Shown here one piece after another: positions 1-9,200 of a DNA stretch of 64,000 nucleotides. The notes under the pieces are model-generated. The model ran no database searches and had not been told where the DNA came from. It saw only the letters and a list, made by a program, of their open reading frames with translations. The position numbers and the translations under genes were made by a program. The stretch is from Actinoallomurus liliacearum (lineage in GTDB: Bacteria > Actinomycetota > Actinomycetes > Streptosporangiales > Streptosporangiaceae): contig NZ_BAABHJ010000039.1 in NCBI RefSeq assembly GCF_039542035.1, forward strand, positions 62,001 through 126,000, written 5' to 3'. Each line of letters begins with the position of its first letter. Position 1 is the first letter of the stretch.

Positions 1-1
1 C

Positions 2-466
2 AAGGTCGTCCCGCAGTTTCGGCTGTCGGAGACGACCCGCGGCTTCATCGACCCCCTCGTCGAGCGCATCGGGGCGGTGATCGCGGGCCGCAACAGCTAC
101 GACGACGCGGGTGGCTGGGGCGGCGGCAGCCCCCACCCCACCGCCCCTCTCGTGGTCGTCAGCCACCGCCCCGCACCGCCCGAGGCGACGCCGGAGCAAC
201 GGTTCACCACCTCGATCCAGGAGGCGGTCACCACCGCCCGCACGCTCGCGGGGGACCTCGACGTCAGCCTGATGGGAGGCGGCGGCGCACTCACCGCCGC
301 GCTCACCGCGGGACTGGTCGACGAGATCGTCATCCACCAGGTGCCGGTACTGCTCGGCGCGGGTCGACGGCTCTTCCAGGAACTGCCCGACCATGCGCGG
401 CTCGACCTCGTTCAGGCCGTTCCGGCACCCGGCGTGACACACCTGCACTACCGCGTGGAGCGATGA
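2..466 (+). CDS. RibD/DHFR-fold reductase family protein, 5' truncated by window edge
   Basis: The open frame enters from the left edge and stops at the TGA at 464-466. The visible 154 residues match the C-terminal half of the RibD C-terminal/dihydrofolate-reductase-like family: GRNSYDDA near the start of the visible part, a strand-turn VVVSHRP, then LMGGGGALTAAL and VDEIVIHQVPVLLGAGRRLF, the usual nucleotide-binding glycine run and the typical C-terminal end of the fold. In actinobacteria these proteins are mostly uncharacterised NAD(P)H-dependent reductases, so a substrate cannot be named. An ATG at 463 overlaps its stop, suggesting translational coupling to the broken DUF6069 gene that follows. 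A second, unrelated member of the same fold lies at 3664-4212. Confidence 0.85.
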   Translation, partial: KVVPQFRLSETTRGFIDPLVERIGAVIAGRNSYDDAGGWGGGSPHPTAPLVVVSHRPAPPEATPEQRFTTSIQEAVTTARTLAGDLDVSLMGGGGALTAALTAGLVDEIVIHQVPVLLGAGRRLFQELPDHARLDLVQAVPAPGVTHLHYRVER

Positions 467-765
467 CCTCGACCACGCCGCCGCCGCGGCTCAGCCCACG
501 ACCTGGCCCGTCCTATTCGCCCCCACACCGCCGCCCCCTCCACGACCGCCATCTCGCCTCGCACCGTCCCGCTGTGGCGCACCGGCGGGCTCGCCGCCAT
601 CGCCGCCGCGCTGACCACCACCGCCATCGCCGCCGTCTCCTCAAGCGCGGGGGTACCGCTGAAGGTCGACGGCAAAGCGATCCCACCGGTCGGCTTCGCC
701 CAGATGACACTGATGTGCGCCGTGATCGGAATCGTGCTGGCGGTGGCGCGGGTGTCGGGCGCATG
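463..765 (+). pseudogene. DUF6069-like small membrane protein, frameshifted and truncated
   Basis: An ATG at 463 overlaps the upstream stop, but the recognisable protein is in another frame from about 540. There a translation reads LWRTGGLAAIAAAL, then AGVPLKVDGKAIPPVGFAQM and LMCAVIGIVLAVA, the two hydrophobic segments and the linker of the actinobacterial DUF6069 family (usually about 130-150 residues and four membrane segments). The reading runs directly into antisense transposase sequence at about 765, so the last membrane segments are gone. I infer a gene killed by a frameshift near its start and by IS insertion or deletion at its end. Family assignment is from memory of the motif pattern. 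Function of DUF6069 is unknown. Confidence 0.5.
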
Positions 766-1361
766 GGGTGGGGCCGCACGTCGCAGGACACGGTCCGAGC
801 GCATCCGGGCCAGCACCCGAACAGGCAGGTCTTTCAGCAGGTAGGCCAGGCGGGGCCCGTCATACGGCCGGTCTCCAGCGCGCAGATCACCGAGTACGGC
901 CACCCCGGGATCATCAGATGCCGGTCCTTGCCGCGCCCGTAGGTGTGACACAAGATCCGCTCAGGTGAGGTGTGGGCTTCAGGGCGCAGCCAGCAGGTGA
1001 CGTCCACGGCCAGCACCAGCCGCCCATCGGCGGCCCGCGGCAACGCCACCGCCGACAGCGCCCAGCGCAACCGGCCCACATCCAGCCGGCCTCGGGCCAG
1101 CGCCGCATACAGCGATCCGTGACCACGACGATGCTCGCCGACCAGTGACAACTCCACCAGCGAGCGAACCGGCCCGTCCGCGCACAACACCGCCTCAGCC
1201 AGCTCGAAAAACGCATCCGCCCGCGGCGTCAGGCACCGATAGAACTCCTGCCGGAACCGTGACAGCTCCCCGAGTGCACCGGCAACACCGGCATCGTGAA
1301 CACTGATCCGTCGAAGCCCTTGGTCGTGATCTTCCGTTCTGTCGCAAGAAGGAATGATCAC
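766..1361 (-). pseudogene. IS701-like DDE transposase remnant, internal deletion and frameshift
   Basis: The minus-strand frame from 1361 to 834 encodes an N-terminal half typical of IS701-type (DDE_5) transposases: RQEFYRCLTPRADAFFEL, CADGPVRSLVELSL, EHRRGHGSLYAALARGRLD, then the block around the first catalytic Asp (LVLAVDVTCWLRPEA) and CHTYGRGKDRHLMIPGWPYS. It stops early after GRMTGPAWPTC. A different frame between about 880 and 766 continues with YDGPRLAYLLKDLPVRVL and RMRSDRVLRRAAPP, which in intact relatives lies some 60 residues further on. So the middle of the gene is deleted and the frame shifted, and the C-terminal catalytic region is missing. No terminal inverted repeats could be identified. 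It is an inactive scar inside the DUF6069 gene. Confidence 0.75.
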
Positions 1362-1560
1362 CCAAGGGCTTCATCCATGATCAACCGGGGCCACACCATC
1401 GACACCCCGCGTTAATCATCAAGCTAGGTCGCATGAGGTGAGGCAATAATTCGGCACCCACACGTCGGAGATGCGTTGCGCGAGGCTTCATTCTGGTCCC
1501 ATGCTCTTGAGCAGGCTCTGCATTCTCGTGATATCCGCGGACTGAGCTGAGTGTGCGGGA

Positions 1561-2820
1561 TCAGCGATCTGCGGGACGATCGGCGAGTGCTTGAGCCATT
1601 CGTTCGAGCAGGAGCCTGCGCTCACGCCGGGTGGGCGCGAGTTGGGCGGCGCGCTCCAGCTCTTCGGCCGCCTCGGTGTTCCGGCCGAGGCGGAGAAGGA
1701 TGTCGCCCCGGACCGCACCGAGCAGGTGGTACCGGGCGAGCCTTCGATCCTCCCGGAGGGAGTCGGCCGCCGCCAGCGCGGCCTCTGGCCCGTCGGTGTA
1801 GAGCAGCGCCACCGCCCGGTTGAGCTCGATCACGGGAGACGGGGTCAGGTGGGCGAGGGCGTCGTAGAGCGCGACGATGGCGGCCCAGTCAGTGTCGGCG
1901 AAGGTGGCTGCCCGGGCGTGGTACGCGGCGATGGCGGCCTGGAGTGTGTAGGGCCCGAGCAGGCGGCGCAGACCGGTCGCCTGGTCGAGCATGGCGAGAC
2001 CGTGGGTGATAAGCGTACGGTCCCAGCGGGTCCGGTCCTGGTGTTCGAGCAGCACCGGTGCGCCGTCCGCATCGGTACGGGTGGGGAACCGCGAGGCCTG
2101 CAGTTCCATGAGCGCGACCAGCCCGAAAACCTCGGGTTCACGCGGCAGCAGCCCGGCGAGTACCCGTCCGAGCCGCGTCGCTTCCAAGGCCAGGTCTCGT
2201 CGTACCCACCTCTCGCCGGACGTCGCCGAGTAGCCCTCGTTGAAGACGAGGTAGACGACTTCGAGCACCGCGCTGACCCGCGCCGGCAGTTCCCCGGGCT
2301 GCGGGGATTCGAAGGGAACGCGCGCTTCGGACAGTGTGCGCTTCGCCCGCGAGATGCGTTGGCCGAGCGTGGCGGAAGGGACGAGGAAGGCGTGGGCGAT
2401 CTCCTCGGTGGTCAGACCAGCGACCAGGCGCAGAGTGAGCGCCACCCGCGACTCGAGCGAGAGTACCGGGTGGCAGGCGATGAAGATGAGCGTGAGCAAG
2501 TCGTCGGGAATCGGGTCGAGCGCTTGCTCGGCGGCGTCCGGTGTCCGGTCGTCCAGGTCGGCCGCGAGCAGCGCCGCCTTGCACCGACCGGCCTCCTCGC
2601 GGCGGGCACGGTCGATCGCCTTGTGCCGGGCGGTGGACATCAGCCACGCGCCCGGCCGCGGCGGGATGCCGTCGCGGGGCCACTGTTCAAGGGCGGCCAC
2701 GAACGCTTCGGAGGCGAGGTCCTCCGCTATCGCGACATCTCCGATCTGCCGGGCGAGCGTGGCGATGATCTGTGGCGACTCGATCCGCCACACCGCCCCG
2801 ATCGACTGGCGGACATCCAT
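1561..2820 (-). CDS. RNA polymerase sigma factor, ECF42-type with C-terminal extension
   Basis: This 419-residue protein combines a sigma region 2 (about residues 10-85, with ATLARQIGDVAIAEDLASEA and the PGAWLMSTARHKAIDRARR segment) and a region 4 helix-turn-helix (about 125-185, LTTEEIAHAFLVPSATLGQR) with a long C-terminal domain containing VFNEGYSATSGE and tandem helical repeats ending in the LLGAVRGDILLRLGR region. That architecture and length are those of ECF42 sigma factors (DUF6596 plus TPR-like tail), in which the extension, not an anti-sigma factor, is thought to set activity. The gene directly downstream of a DGPF/YciI protein (stop at 2823, start at 2820) is the conserved ECF42 context. 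It probably directs RNA polymerase to its own DGPF-containing operon. No promoter motif was identified. Confidence 0.92.
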   Translation of the reverse strand: MDVRQSIGAVWRIESPQIIATLARQIGDVAIAEDLASEAFVAALEQWPRDGIPPRPGAWLMSTARHKAIDRARREEAGRCKAALLAADLDDRTPDAAEQALDPIPDDLLTLIFIACHPVLSLESRVALTLRLVAGLTTEEIAHAFLVPSATLGQRISRAKRTLSEARVPFESPQPGELPARVSAVLEVVYLVFNEGYSATSGERWVRRDLALEATRLGRVLAGLLPREPEVFGLVALMELQASRFPTRTDADGAPVLLEHQDRTRWDRTLITHGLAMLDQATGLRRLLGPYTLQAAIAAYHARAATFADTDWAAIVALYDALAHLTPSPVIELNRAVALLYTDGPEAALAAADSLREDRRLARYHLLGAVRGDILLRLGRNTEAAEELERAAQLAPTRRERRLLLERMAQALADRPADR

Positions 2821-2822
2821 GA

Positions 2823-3248
2823 TCAGGCATCGCCCCGCTCGATGAGCTCCTGGCCCTTCGCAAGCGTCTGGGAGTCGACGACCTCGGCGAAGTCCGCCAT
2901 GTCGAAGAACGGCCGGATCTCAAGCATCTGCGTTGCGCCGTATCGAGGGTCGAAGGGGCACCGCCTGGCCCACTCCACGGCCTCCGCGAGCGAGCTGACC
3001 TCCCAGATCCAGTACCCGGCGATGATCTCCTTCGACTCCGTGAACGGCCCGTCGACCACCGAGGTCTCTCCCGCCGTAAAGACCACCTGGGCCCCGGCGT
3101 CGCTGGGCTTCAGACCTTCCCCAGCGAGCAGGATGCCGGCTTTGACGAGTTGTTCGTTGTAGGCCTGCATCTTCTCGAACATTTCCTGGGACGGCTGGCC
3201 TTGGCTCTCATCAGCGCCGGTCCCCTTCGTCATCACCATGACGCGCAC
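2823..3248 (-). CDS. YciI-like DGPF-domain protein
   Basis: A 141-residue single-domain protein with the family signature VVDGPFTESKE (residues about 64-74) followed by GYWIWEVSSLAEAVEWARRCP, the typical second half of YciI/DGPF proteins. GTG start at 3248 preceded by an AAGGAAG ribosome-binding sequence; the next start in frame (ATG four codons on) is also possible. YciI-like proteins are small, dimeric alpha-beta barrel proteins of mostly unknown catalytic role. In actinobacteria they are the usual partner and apparent target of ECF42 sigma factors, here encoded immediately downstream, so co-transcription is very likely. Confidence 0.9.
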   Translation of the reverse strand: MRVMVMTKGTGADESQGQPSQEMFEKMQAYNEQLVKAGILLAGEGLKPSDAGAQVVFTAGETSVVDGPFTESKEIIAGYWIWEVSSLAEAVEWARRCPFDPRYGATQMLEIRPFFDMADFAEVVDSQTLAKGQELIERGDA

Positions 3249-3271
3249 GATGCGGTTTCCTTCCTTGTCGG

Positions 3272-3616
3272 TCAGCGCGCGCCGCTGGTACGGCGCAGGA
3301 TGTCGGCGAGGAGGTCGTAGTCGACCTCGTCGCCTTCACGGATGTCGACGGCCTTCCGCTCCCCGTTGCCGAGCTGCCGAAGAAGTCCCGGCACGACCTC
3401 GACGCCGACCGCGTCGAACACCATGAATGAGACCTTGTCCCGCGCGACGTGGATCACCGCCGACGGACGGCCATCGCGAAGGAAGTGGGGCTTGCCGTAC
3501 TGGAACGCTTCCTCGACCCCGGGAATGGTACGGTGCATCATCTCCCGCAGCCTCGTACACACCTGAGCCTGCCAGGGCTTCGTCTTCTCGATGTAGGCCG
3601 ATACGTCGTCCTTCAT
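3272..3616 (-). CDS. DUF1801 domain protein
   Basis: About 114 residues: KDDVSAYIEKTKPWQAQ, then LREMMHRTIPGVEEAFQYGKPHF, a pattern seen in DUF1801 (YdhG-like/iron-chaperone-fold) proteins, with an additional C-terminal helix. I chose the ATG at 3616 because a GAGGAGG lies 5 nt upstream on the coding strand; an in-frame start at 3667 would add 17 poorly conserved residues and overlap the preceding gene. The gene lies between a DHFR-fold gene and the DGPF/ECF42 pair on the same strand and is probably part of one transcript. Small DUF1801, YciI and DHFR-fold proteins often travel with ECF42 sigma factors. Its biochemical role is unknown. Confidence 0.82.
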   Translation of the reverse strand: MKDDVSAYIEKTKPWQAQVCTRLREMMHRTIPGVEEAFQYGKPHFLRDGRPSAVIHVARDKVSFMVFDAVGVEVVPGLLRQLGNGERKAVDIREGDEVDYDLLADILRRTSGAR

Positions 3617-3663
3617 CCGGTCCTCCTCGAGGGTTCGATCCAACGCTCGTCTCGTCGCGCCGG

Positions 3664-4212
3664 TCATGCCGCAGCCGGGCGATAGGTGAGCACGACGACG
3701 CCTGAGTTGAAGGTGACCGTATCGACCAACTCGACCGGACCGGTGCTCTCCGGCCGGAAGAGCGGCTGGCCGTGGCCCTTGATCACGGGGTAAAGCCAGA
3801 TGCGGTACTCGTGGAGCAGGCCGGCCGCGGCGAGATCATCGGTGAGCCGACCGCTGCCCCAGATGATGATGTCGGCGCCGTCCTGCTGCTTGAGCTGGCC
3901 GACTGTCTCGACCAACTTGCCCCCGGGGACCACGGTCGACGGTCCCCACGCGGCGATGTCAACCGGCTCGGAGGCCACGACGTACTTGGCGATCGAGTTG
4001 ACGTGGTCGGCGTAGGGATTGCCACCCATGTTCGGCCACGCCTGAGCCATGCCCTCGTAGGTGACACGGCCGAGCAGCAGCGCGTCGGCGCCGAGGGCGA
4101 GCTCGAAAGCGTACTTCTGAGCTCCCTCGTCGTTGTACTGGAGCGACCACTCGTGCGGGTTGTCGATGTAGCCGTCGAGCGTCGTGTAGGTCGAAGCGAT
4201 GATCCTGCGCAT
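3664..4212 (-). CDS. DHFR/RibD-fold reductase family protein
   Basis: A complete 182-residue member of the RibD C-terminal/DHFR-like family: MRRIIASTYTTLDGYID at the start (first strand and the DG turn), LLLGRVTYEGMAQAWPNM (cofactor-binding helix), ADIIIWGSGRLTDDLAAAGL (glycine-rich motif) and the closing EYRIWLYPVIKGHGQPLF. Start ATG at 4212 has GGGAGGA 6 nt upstream. It is the promoter-proximal gene of the four-gene ECF42 set. Such proteins are predicted NAD(P)H-dependent reductases; the substrate is unknown. It is not a close copy of the partial relative at the left edge. Confidence 0.88.
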   Translation of the reverse strand: MRRIIASTYTTLDGYIDNPHEWSLQYNDEGAQKYAFELALGADALLLGRVTYEGMAQAWPNMGGNPYADHVNSIAKYVVASEPVDIAAWGPSTVVPGGKLVETVGQLKQQDGADIIIWGSGRLTDDLAAAGLLHEYRIWLYPVIKGHGQPLFRPESTGPVELVDTVTFNSGVVVLTYRPAAA

Positions 4213-4566
4213 GGCAGTCCTCCCATGATGAAGTGATCGGGCTCGGCAGCCCTGACACCCGGTCTTCGAACGGGGGGGCGCGTTTTCGACACCGGCTGAG
4301 AAAACTTCGGATCGGTCACGCGACCGACGGTCAGTGAAAACGCGCGGAGCCCGGTCACCGTGCCGGAGCAGCGAGGACGGCGTGGTCAGGCAGGCATCTC
4401 ATGATCGGTGAGCTTTCGCCTCACCGGTGGGAGCCGTCGAGCCTCGGCACGCCGGTGCAAAGTCGGCGGCTGCCGAGGAGTCCGCGGTCTGGCCCGCCGG
4501 CCCGTCGGGTGCCAAAACTGCGTCGACGGCCTCTGAACTGTAGTTTTCTGGATCAGTCGGTGATCT

Positions 4567-4837
4567 TCATGCCGCCCGGTCGTACTCGTGGATCAGTCCG
4601 CCGAGGATCTTGCGACGTAGTATCCGACCCGTCGCCAGGTCCGTGACCGCGACTGTGATGCCGGCGCCGCCGTCCGGTGGCCGCAGGTTCCTGCCCCGAT
4701 GCGGGCAATGCCGGTTACAGCGCGCAACGTACTAGTGCCACGGCCCAGTGATCAGCATCCGGTCGGTGACCTCGGACCGGACGGTACGCATCCAGCGTTC
4801 GGCATAGACGTCTGCCTGGGGGCTGCGCGGCGGAATC
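4567..4837 (-). pseudogene. Integrase-core (IS481/IS3-like) transposase C-terminal remnant
   Basis: On the minus strand a frame reads IPPRSPQADVYAERWM, then RTVRSEVTDRMLITG, the AxAYAERFxRTVRxEVTDR block of rve-type transposases that includes the catalytic Glu. It hits an in-frame TAG, then another frame gives RCNRHCPHRGRNLRPPD (the HYNxxRPHRxL block) and finally RILRRKILGGLIHEYDRAA followed by a stop, the characteristic C-terminus of this group. The N-terminal two thirds are absent. It is an inactive IS scar between the ECF42 set and the tRNA fragment. Confidence 0.6.
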
Positions 4838-5755
4838 TCCCTGGATCCGCTTGTAGGCCGCCAAGGCCATCCTATTCAGTCTGAGGCGATGACTTCTCCA
4901 GTAATCACCGCAGATGGTCTCGTCCTCATCGAACACGTGAGCTCGGGCCGCGGTCGCGGCTCCACCGTCCTGGCCCTAGTCAGGAGTAGACGATGCATAG
5001 TTTTCCGGCCCCAACGGCCCGCTTGGGTGCTCCGCGGGTGCTCGTATGTCGCGGTACTGTCCGGCAGCACCCGGCGCGACGCCGGATCGATGTGCCGCGA
5101 GAGAAACGAACACGCGGATCAAACGGCACGTGGTGGCACTGTGAAATAGCACGCGACAGCGAGTCGAGTAGGGAATTCTCGCAGGGCTGTGGACTTTTAA
5201 TCCGCAGCTTCGAAGCTGTGGGTCATGGGTCGAGGCCAATCCGAACATATCGAAAGCTGCAGGTCACGCCTGGTAGCGAAGGTGTGCACCGAGTGTTTCA
5301 GAGATGGTTCTCGACCGTTGCCCAAGATCGATGGCCTGGGCAGATCGTAGGCAGTCCATCGGCGTAGGCGTGGTTCGCGCGTTCGTGTATCTGCCCATCC
5401 CGCGCTGGGGTCCACCGGACAGCTGTTGCGGCGCTACCAGGCCGTCGGACGGAGCGGGCGATCACCAGAGCCCGTGCGGGCGGTAGTGACCGTCTGGGCC
5501 GGCTGAAGATCGTCCCTAGGTATGCGCCTAGCGGGAGGAGTCTGCCTGGGGCGGGGGGAGGGGGTCGGTTACGCCGATGAACGGTGACGGGTCTGGGGCG
5601 GCGTGGATGTGATACGGGTCCGGTTCGTCGGCGGTTGGCTGGTGGGTCGTACCCCCAGATGGTCGGGTGGTGCCCGTGGGTGGTTTCACCAAGATCACGG
5701 CACCCGAGCACATATCGAGCACACGTGGTCGCCAAACCGCCTCAAAACGGACACT
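4838..5755. other. Intergenic stretch, no supported gene
   Basis: About 900 bases with only short open frames of non-coding character on both strands. It may hold further decayed transposase sequence near 4840-4920, but I could not align it to a family. Nothing else recognised. The stretch lies next to the tRNA-Lys fragment and may include old element-boundary DNA. Confidence 0.4.
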
Positions 5756-5784
5756 GGGCGCTCTCGGTGGAACCGAGAACGCCC
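5756..5784 (-). terminator. Hairpin downstream of the tRNA-Lys 3' fragment
   Basis: Inverted repeat with arms GGGCG and TCTCGG pairing with CCGAGA and CGCCC around a 5-nt loop. It lies 13 nt beyond the 3' end of the tRNA-Lys fragment and is followed on the minus strand, after a short gap, by a small T-run. This fits an intrinsic terminator originally serving the tRNA gene. Confidence 0.6.
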
Positions 5785-5797
5785 AGGTCGGGACGGG

Positions 5798-5850
5798 TGC
5801 GCCGCCAGGGACTTGAACCCCGAACCCGCGGATTAAGAGTCCGCTGCTCT
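5798..5850 (-). other. 3' half of tRNA-Lys(CTT); candidate integration (att) scar
   Basis: Read on the minus strand this 53-bp stretch gives the end of a D-arm (AGAGC), a perfect anticodon stem GCGGA/TCCGC with loop CTCTTAA (anticodon CTT, lysine), a variable region, a T-arm CGGGG-TTCAAGT-CCCTG and the acceptor strand GCGGCGC plus discriminator A. The matching 5' half (acceptor strand GCGCCGC and D-stem) is absent; upstream sequence is unrelated. An isolated tRNA 3' half is what tyrosine-integrase elements leave at one end, because their att core usually covers the anticodon loop to the 3' end. It cannot fold as a functional tRNA. No second copy was found in the window. Confidence 0.7.
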
Positions 5851-5956
5851 CGTGTCAGATCAGTGCTCTCACTGCCAGTCTATGCCGGATCGTCCGCGAC
5901 TCGACCGGTTCACGTGCCGGGTGGTGCCGCTGGCTGACTGGCTGTTTCGTGGCATC

Positions 5957-5977
5957 CGAGCAACCAGCGAGCAACCA
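5957..5977 (+). repeat. Tandem CGAGCAACCA direct repeat, possible integrase arm-type sites
   Basis: CGAGCAACCA occurs at 5957-5966 and again at 5968-5977, an 11-bp period, i.e. one helical turn. It lies about 105 bp from the tRNA-Lys fragment, on the side away from the tRNA 3' end. Short direct repeats at this distance from an attachment core are typical of arm-type binding sites of tyrosine integrases or excisionases. The functional reading is inference. Confidence 0.4.
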
Positions 5978-6098
5978 TGGGCGTTCGTTGGGGCTGTCGC
6001 GGATGTGGCCAACGGGTCGGACTGAACCTCCGCTGCCGACGTTTTTTGCGTATCGAGTTCTCGAATCGTGGCCTCACTAGGGCTCCGGTCTGGCCCAT

Positions 6099-6138
6099 AA
6101 AAAATCGGCGGCGATCCCCGTACTGGGAACCGCCGCCG
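6099..6138 (-). terminator. Rho-independent terminator of the LamG/ricin gene
   Basis: A GGCGGC/GCCGCC stem with an inner TCCC/GGGA extension and a GTAC-type loop, followed on the minus strand by a run of six T residues (A-run at 6099-6104). It sits about 68 nt past the stop of the minus-strand gene ending at 6206, as expected for an intrinsic terminator. Confidence 0.8.
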
Positions 6139-6205
6139 GTACTTGAGCTTTAACCTGCGGATTGAGTTCGGGCGTTCTGATGCAGCTAAGCAGCAGTTAG
6201 GTCAT

Positions 6206-9200
6206 TCAGGGGACGATCCAGTACTGCGCTTTGCTTAGGTTGCAGGTATAGATCTGTAGCTGGGTGCCGTTGATGGTGCTTGACTTAGGATCGTCCAAGC
6301 ATTTTCCGGAGTTGGGGTTCCAGATTTGTCCGCTGGAGTCCAGATGCCATTGCTGGGCTGCGGAGTTGTTGCAGGTGTAGAGCTGGACGAGTGTTCCGTC
6401 GGTAGTGCCTGAATGGTCGACATCCATGCATTTCGTGACGCCACTCAGTGTCATGGTTATGGTATTGCTGGAGCCGCTCGGATTGATGGACCAGTTCTCG
6501 GCCGCTGTGTTGTTGCACGTGTGAATCTGGATTTTGTTAGCGTCAGTGGTCTTGGCATCGGCGTCGTCGATGCATATGCCGTTCGATACGTTGGAGACGA
6601 TGGGGCCGACGAGAGGGGCGGGTTTCCACCAGGCGCTGAGTTCGGCCGTGGAGATGTTGGCGGCGTAGTAGGCGACGTGGCTGATCTGGCCGCTGAAGTA
6701 GCTGGGCCGGTTCTTAGTGGTGACGCCGGGGGCGTTGATCCAGGTCTTGGTGCTGGTGTTGGCGGGGAAGACTCCGGCGCCGATGTAGTTGAGGGGGTCT
6801 ATGTTGTTGACGGGGCTGCTGCCGGCCATGCCGATGCGAGGGGTGTCGTCGAGGTAGAGGCCTTGATGGTAGGCGCCGCCTCCGGCGTCGTAGGCGTTGA
6901 GTGTGGCGGTGTGCCATTGTCCGTCGTTGACGGGCTGTGGGGAGATCATCGGGGTGATGGCGCCGTTCCAGAATTGGGCGTACAGGCGTCCATCGGTGCC
7001 GATGTACATCACCGGCATGGTGGCGGGGTTGACCTTGTCGGGGGTGTCGTTGCCGGTGGAAACCAGGATTCCGCTGCTGCCGGGATCGGCGCGGAAGGAC
7101 AGGGCGAGAGCGAGTGTGTTGGAGGAGTGAATCATGTTCGGGGGAGCGGTGAGGTAGCCGGTCCCATCGAGGTCGGCAACAGTGCCGTAGGTGGTGTCGG
7201 AGGAGAAGGTGACTCCGCCGGTCACCGGCGCGTCGGATCCTCCGCGAGTGTCCGGGGTGCAGACGGTGGCGGTGCAGCTGCTGGTGGGTCCGCTATTGGC
7301 GGTGAGTGGCCATTCGTGATTCGGGGCGAGGAGGCTGACCGTGGTGCCCTGGGCGAGGCTACTGGCCGACAGAGTATACGGAGTCGCGTTGTTTCCCGAC
7401 TGGGCCCATAGCTCGACCTTCCCGGCAGTGTTGACATCGCCGGAGACAAGGGTGGGTGCGGTAGTCCAGGGGGCAGTGATTTTGGCCCATGTCCCGCCAT
7501 TGGCGGAAGAGGTGCCGATCGGTGTTGCGGGATCTTGGTTGGGGTTAGTGCTTTCCCATAGTTCGCCGGTGCTTTTCTTCAGCGCGAACAGGACGGTTTT
7601 GCCGCCGGGTTGCGCGGTGGCGAGGGAGAAGTTTTTCCAGTCGCCTGCGCCGTCAGGGGAGTCGGCAGGGCTGGCGAGGGTCTGGTAGTAGCCGTAACCG
7701 GTCGCGTCGCAGTCGCCGCAGGTGGCGTAGAGGTCAAGTTCGTAGCCGTTGGCGTCGTCGCCGGCGATCCCGATCAGGTCGGTTATTCCAGTGCTGGTCA
7801 GACTGGCGTTCCCGGCCGCGACTAGGTCGATGGGGTTATCACCATCACCGTTCAAAGAGTAGTCGGCGAACTGACCGGCAGGCAGGTTCTTCTGGCTGTC
7901 GGAGACGGGAGTGAGGGGGAGGCTGTCGCCGTTGCCGTACAGCACGCTGGTCCCGCCAGCGTTGGTTCCGGTGGGGTAGTAGGCGATGACGTCCTGGACG
8001 TGGTTGCCGGTGAAGTCGCCGTGCAGGACCTGGGCGCCGTTCCAGTCGGCAGGTGTGCCGGCGGTGTTGATACCGGTTCCTGCGGCACCGATGTCGGTGG
8101 GCATGTTGAGGTTGCCGGTGCCGTCGCCTGTGGCCAGCCACAGGCCCGGGGTGGTTCCGGTGCCATAGGCCAGTAGGTCGGGATGGGTGTCGCCGTCGAG
8201 ATCAGCATCGGCGTAGGGCGTGGCCGGGCCGGTGACGTTGAAGTCGATGGAGGCCGTGGGACCGGGGTTGCCGCCCGAGGAGAGCGCAAAGACAGTCAGC
8301 GTATTGAGGCCTACGTGGCTGAGCGGAACCTGGACCGTCTGCGGGCCGCCGGTGGCGATGACGCTCAGCGGCGGGCTGGAATTGATCTGGTAGACGTAGC
8401 GGTTGGGTGCCGTGCCCGTGCAGGCCACAGGCGGGTCGGCGAGCGCGCCCGCGCACGGGGCGAAGGTGAAGGTGCCGTCCTGGCCGAGCGCGCCGGCACG
8501 GCCATCGCTGTCGGTGGTGACAGCTCGCCCGGGAGCGGAGGGCTGTGTCGGGTCATAGGTGAAGTTGCACGGGCTGCCTGATGATCCGGCGCCGGTGGTG
8601 GGGCTGTAGAGCTTGCCGTCGCTGGTGCGGGTGTACCACGAGTAGGTGTAGGCCTTGGTGGCGCCGTCGGTATGCCAGTTCTGGATCACCTCGTGTCTGA
8701 GCAGCAGGCGGACGACGTTGCCGGAGTACGACGTCAGTGCGCTCGAAGCGGTCTTGGCGTCCCCGGAGTCGTAGACGGTGGAGCCGCCGTAGTTCTTGAT
8801 GACGAATTGTGTGCCAAGTGAGTCGCCGTCGGGGTCGGAGGCGACGGTTTCGAACGTGATGTCGTCGTTGCCGATGATGGTCGCGGATGGAGCGCCGGTC
8901 TGGCAGGGTCCGCCTGGTGACGTCGCCGGATGGGTGGGCAGTGTCGGCGCGCGGTCGTAGGTCGTCGACATCGTCAGGGTGGTGGCATGGAATTGCTTCC
9001 AGGCATCTTTATCGGATTCGGATGCCGCAGCGATGCCGAAGGTCAGGTTGGAGGCGCCTTGGGCATGGTCCTGCATGAAAGAAGTGATAGGGAATCCCAC
9101 ATCCTGACCCGAGCAGGCGGGAGGATATTGCGTGTTGATCTTCTGCTTCCAGGAAGGCGCGTTGTCCCACGTGGTGGAGGAGGAGATCCCCCCGGTCCAC

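Noticed and set aside
1591..3162. 523-codon plus-strand frame
   Set aside because: It is the antisense of the ECF42 sigma factor and DGPF genes, which have unmistakable motifs.
5798..5850. Functional tRNA-Lys gene
   Set aside because: The 5' acceptor strand and D-stem are missing upstream, so a cloverleaf cannot form.
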